Origin: Chloroflexota bacterium
GTDB lineage: Bacteria > Chloroflexota > Anaerolineae > Caldilineales > Caldilineaceae
Direction of reading: 5' to 3'
Length of the DNA stretch: 64,000 nt
Assembly (NCBI GenBank): GCA_016861025.1
Contig: BOKO01000002.1
Span: 372,001 to 436,000, forward strand
A program made the translations under genes and the position numbers. Positions 60,799 to 64,000 of the stretch are shown piece by piece. Within the stretch, counting starts at the first letter, position 1; each line of letters opens with the position of its first letter. Under the pieces are notes generated by a model. It made no database searches and had not been told where the DNA came from. It saw nothing but the letters and a program-made list of their open reading frames with translations.

Positions 60799-61170
60799 AT
60801 GATCAACTTTGACAACATCGAACAGGCGCTGCTGATCACGGTGATTGGCGTGGTCTTGATCTTTGTCGTGCTGTTGGTGATGTGGGGATTCATGGCGCTG
60901 CTAGTTCGCCTCACTGCACCGCGACCTGAGCCAACTGAGGCGCAAACCGCTGCCGCGACATCTGTAACCGACGATGCCGCCGTTGCCACACGACGCAAGG
61001 CAGCCGTGGTTGCAGTCGCTGTGGCGCTGGCAATCGAGGCGGAGCGTGCGCGCGCGGCGCCGCTCCTGCAAAGCGCGCCGGGGCCGATCTCGCCCTGGCA
61101 GGCGACGCTGCGCGGCAACGCGCTGAGCCGGCGCGCTGGCGCTTTCCGTCGCAACCCGCCTGCCCGCTAA
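60799..61170 (+). CDS. mmdD: Methylmalonyl-CoA decarboxylase delta subunit (OadG family)
   Basis: A 123-residue small subunit with one N-terminal membrane helix (LLITVIGVVLIFVVLLVMWGF, about 10-30), a linker, and an Ala-rich stretch typical of OadG/MmdD (RKAAVVAVAVALAIEAERA). It likely holds the complex together at the membrane. The frame opens at 60727 within the AC-rich repeat; ATG 60799 with AGACAACA before it is preferred. Position between the alpha and the biotin subunits supports the identification. Confidence 0.85.
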   Translation: MINFDNIEQALLITVIGVVLIFVVLLVMWGFMALLVRLTAPRPEPTEAQTAAATSVTDDAAVATRRKAAVVAVAVALAIEAERARAAPLLQSAPGPISPWQATLRGNALSRRAGAFRRNPPAR

Positions 61171-61192
61171 ACATTCATGGAGAAAATGTCAG

Positions 61193-61303
61193 TGATGCAA
61201 AGACGCAGGGGCGCAAAGGCTTACAGCGAATGTGCAGGACAAAAGGCGTCCTGCATGTCTCTGCGTTGCTTTGCGGCTTTGCGTCCTTGCGCCAAAGCCG
61301 ACG
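61193..61303. repeat. GCAAAG-type inverted repeat between mmdD and mmdC
   Basis: GCAAAGACGCAGGGGCGCAA (61198-61217) is echoed inverted by the TTTGCG and TTGCGCC words at 61272-61303. In the centre, an 8-bp hairpin (61233-61240 with 61248-61255) has a 7-base loop. Similar GCAAAGACGC words are known as intergenic repeats in several bacteria. Confidence 0.55.
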
Positions 61304-61339
61304 TTCACCCCAGCAAGCTATAGTCGAAAGGAACTGCGC

Positions 61340-61777
61340 ATGAATGTGCGCGTGCAAATCGACGGCAAAACTTACATTGTGGAGATCGGCGACCTGAACA
61401 GCCGCCCGATTCAGGCGATTGTCGATGGGCAAATCTTCGCCGTGTGGCCCGAAGAGGTGGAAGGCGTCGCCGTCGCTGCCTCCACCACCCATGCAGCGCC
61501 AAAAAGAGCGCCGACAACACCCTCCGTCAGCGCAGCCGCGCTCTCAGGCCAGACAAACGTCGTCACTGCGCCGCTGCCCGGGGATGTCGTCGTCGTCGCT
61601 GTCAAACCGGGCGATGTCGTTGAGGTTGGGCAACTGCTCTGCACGCTCGAGTCGATGAAGATGAACAACCCCATTCGCAGCACACAGGCTGGCGTTGTCG
61701 AACAGGTGCTGATCGCGGTCGGCGACCATGTCAACCACGGCCAGCCTTTGGTCACGCTGCGCCAGGCCGATCACTGA
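61340..61777 (+). CDS. mmdC: Methylmalonyl-CoA decarboxylase gamma subunit (biotin carrier)
   Basis: A 145-residue biotinyl protein. The N-terminal 60 residues form a small beta domain (RVQIDGKTYIVEIGDL), then an Ala/Pro/Thr linker, then the biotinyl domain with the biotin Lys in LESMKMNNPI (about residue 114), flanked by VTAPLPGDVVVVAVKPGDVV. It carries the carboxyl group between the carboxyltransferase and the membrane beta subunit. The start is ATG 61340 with GAAAGGAA upstream; the frame's upper limit at 61232 falls in a repeat. Confidence 0.93.
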   Translation: MNVRVQIDGKTYIVEIGDLNSRPIQAIVDGQIFAVWPEEVEGVAVAASTTHAAPKRAPTTPSVSAAALSGQTNVVTAPLPGDVVVVAVKPGDVVEVGQLLCTLESMKMNNPIRSTQAGVVEQVLIAVGDHVNHGQPLVTLRQADH

Positions 61778-61787
61778 GTAATCACCC

Positions 61788-62939
61788 ATGGATGTACAAG
61801 AGCTGATCGCAGTGCTGACGCAGGGCATTCGCGCTTTCACCTGGGCAAACGGCGTAATGATCGCAGCAGGCAGCCTGCTGATCTATCTGGCGATCGTGCG
61901 TGGCTACGAACCGCTGCTGTTGCTGCCGATCGGCGCCGGTTGCATCTTCGCCAATCTCGGCATGTCAGCGTATGTCGATGGGGCGTGGCTGGCAACAATC
62001 TATGCGTTCGGCATCGAAACCGAGCTATTCCCGCTGTTGATCTTCATCGGCGTCGGCGCAATGATCGACTTCCGGCCGCTTTTGGCGCAGCCGCGGCTGG
62101 TGTTAATGGGCGCCGCCGGGCAGGTGGGCATCTATATCACGTTGCTGCTGGCGGTGTTGCTCGGCTTTGAGATGAAAGAGGCGGCTGCCATCGGCGTGAT
62201 CGGCGCCATCGACGGGCCCACGGCGATCTTTGTGGCGACGCAACTGGCGCCGCATTTGCTGGGTCCGATTGCCGTAGCCGCCTATTCATACATGAGCCTG
62301 ATCCCGATCATTCAACCGCCGTTGATGCGCCTGCTCACGACGCCGACCGAACGTCGCGTGCGCATGGAATATGCCCCGCGCCCGGTCTCGCGGGCGGCGG
62401 TGTTGATCTTCCCGGTGGTGACGACAGTCTTCGTTAGCTTGCTGGCGCCGGCCGCCGCGCCGTTGATCGCCAGTTTGATGCTTGGCAACCTGCTGCGCGA
62501 GGCGCTGGTCGTCGAGCGGCTCAGCCTGGCGGCGCAACACGAGATCGCCAATATGTCCACGCTGTTTTTGGGACTTGCCATCGGCGCCACCATGACCGCC
62601 GACCGCTTTCTCTACAGCCCGGTGACCGGTTTTCAATGGCAGACGTTGATGGTGCTGGCGTTGGGGCTGTTTGCGTTCGTCATGGATACAGTGGCGGGTC
62701 TACTCTTCGGCAAGTTCATGTACTTCGTTTCGGGGCGCAAGATCAACCCACTGATCGGCGCCTGCGGCATCTCGGCGTTTCCAATGGCGGGTCGGCTGGC
62801 TGCTCAGGTGGCGCAAGAGGAGGATTACAGCAACTTCCTGCTCATGCATGCCATGGGGGCGAACACCGCCGGTCAACTGGGCAGCGTCGTCGCCGGCGGG
62901 CTGTTGCTGGCGCTCGTCACAGGAATCGGGATTGCGTGA
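61788..62939 (+). CDS. mmdB: Sodium-pumping decarboxylase beta subunit (OadB/MmdB)
   Basis: The integral membrane subunit removes CO2 from carboxybiotin and exports Na+. The 383-residue sequence has about nine to eleven membrane helices. Asp142 in GAIDGPTAIFVA matches the essential Asp of the GADGPTAIF motif of the family. FIGVGAMIDFRPLL near residue 86, YMSLIPIIQPPLMR near 171 and ISAFPMAGRLAAQV near 330 are family hallmarks. It is the last gene of the mmd operon, 10 nt after mmdC. Confidence 0.95.
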   Translation: MDVQELIAVLTQGIRAFTWANGVMIAAGSLLIYLAIVRGYEPLLLLPIGAGCIFANLGMSAYVDGAWLATIYAFGIETELFPLLIFIGVGAMIDFRPLLAQPRLVLMGAAGQVGIYITLLLAVLLGFEMKEAAAIGVIGAIDGPTAIFVATQLAPHLLGPIAVAAYSYMSLIPIIQPPLMRLLTTPTERRVRMEYAPRPVSRAAVLIFPVVTTVFVSLLAPAAAPLIASLMLGNLLREALVVERLSLAAQHEIANMSTLFLGLAIGATMTADRFLYSPVTGFQWQTLMVLALGLFAFVMDTVAGLLFGKFMYFVSGRKINPLIGACGISAFPMAGRLAAQVAQEEDYSNFLLMHAMGANTAGQLGSVVAGGLLLALVTGIGIA

Positions 62940-62980
62940 GCAGCAAAATCGTTGGTGTCACAATACGTTCTGCCCAGCCC

Positions 62981-63781
<801 letters not shown>

Positions 63782-63782
63782 C

Positions 63783-64000
63783 TTACGGCTGCCAGCAAAG
63801 GAACGTGCGATCCAGCGCGTCGGGCAGGCCAAAGATCGGGAAAATCTGGTTTTGACCGTTCCAACGCATCAACTGCTGCGCCCCATCGCGGTCGCGCGTC
63901 AACACCAGAATCCATGCTTGATCCAGACACGCAGCAAAGTCGCGCGCCGACTGTTGGCGCGGCAGCAAATAAGAGCTGGCGACGATGGGGTCAGCCGGCG
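63783..64000 (-). CDS. C-terminal part of an unidentified protein, cut by the window end
   Basis: The last 72 residues of a minus-strand gene that begins beyond the right edge. They read without a stop from the edge to a TAA at 63783-63785. The visible stretch has the end of an alpha/beta-like domain (SARDFAACLDQAWILVLTRDRDGAQQL) and a Trp-containing tail. The gene ends 1 nt before the membrane-protein gene, so it is its upstream operon partner. Too little is visible to name a family. Confidence 0.6.
   Translation of the reverse strand, partial: PADPIVASSYLLPRQQSARDFAACLDQAWILVLTRDRDGAQQLMRWNGQNQIFPIFGLPDALDRTFLCWQP

Overview
The window is GC-rich, densely coded bacterial chromosome with no rRNA or tRNA gene, no CRISPR array and no intact mobile element. 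The gene content suggests a Chloroflexota bacterium, most likely of the Caldilineae/Anaerolineae side. The clues are an F-type ATP synthase operon in the order a-c-b-delta-alpha-gamma-beta-epsilon, a FabL-type enoyl reductase, a membrane pyrophosphatase, a four-subunit sodium-pump decarboxylase, secreted lipoproteins with Pro/Thr-rich 'PTPT' linkers and SH3b domains, and a MutL-like ASKHA gene embedded in a run of membrane proteins. This assignment is an inference from content, not from a database search.

Layout. 1-6.5 kb (minus strand): end of a Uma2-type nuclease gene, clpC, a four-domain S1 protein, RidA and MreB, each with its own signals. 6.7-14.3 kb (minus): the ATP synthase operon with an AtpI/AtpZ-like leader gene, a good promoter at 14216-14245 and a strong terminator at 6677-6719. 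14.3-17.9 kb: a GH2 beta-mannosidase (minus) and a YitT-family membrane protein (plus). 17.9-22.7 kb (plus): a compact, translationally coupled six-gene cassette of unknown function (small hydrophobic protein, tail-anchored protein, polytopic protein, zinc-ribbon membrane protein, second polytopic protein, MutL-like ASKHA protein). This is the strongest candidate here for an undescribed system.

22.8-32.1 kb: nitroreductase, FabL-like reductase, a tyrosine-recombinase-fold protein that has lost its catalytic residues, K+-dependent membrane pyrophosphatase, cysteine desulfurase, an orphan OmpR-type regulator, a MalK/UgpC-type ABC ATPase and a class III sirtuin. 32.1-38.1 kb (minus): a cell-envelope operon of two paralogous SH3b lipoproteins, a GT39-like glycosyltransferase and an SDR. 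38.4-43.2 kb: ribosomal protein L9, an AroE-GNAT fusion, and a CHAT-domain protease paired with a small membrane protein. 43.2-46.7 kb: methyltransferase, PyrK-like electron-transfer protein, XdhC split into two genes, CutC.

46.9-52.6 kb: a catabolic operon made of an amidohydrolase, an ABC importer without its own ATPase, and an argininosuccinate-lyase-superfamily enzyme. 52.6-55.4 kb (minus): membrane-anchored SDR, TrmH-type and RlmI-type RNA methyltransferases. 55.6-62.9 kb (plus): phosphohexomutase, TatD, polyprenyl synthase and the methylmalonyl-CoA decarboxylase genes (mmdA-D-C-B). The right edge holds two minus-strand envelope genes, one cut by the window.

Three ion-motive machines lie in this window (F-ATPase, membrane pyrophosphatase, decarboxylase pump). 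The importer at 47.9-51.2 kb probably borrows the ATPase encoded at 30.1 kb. Several intergenic spacers carry a recurring, inverted, AC-rich repeat.
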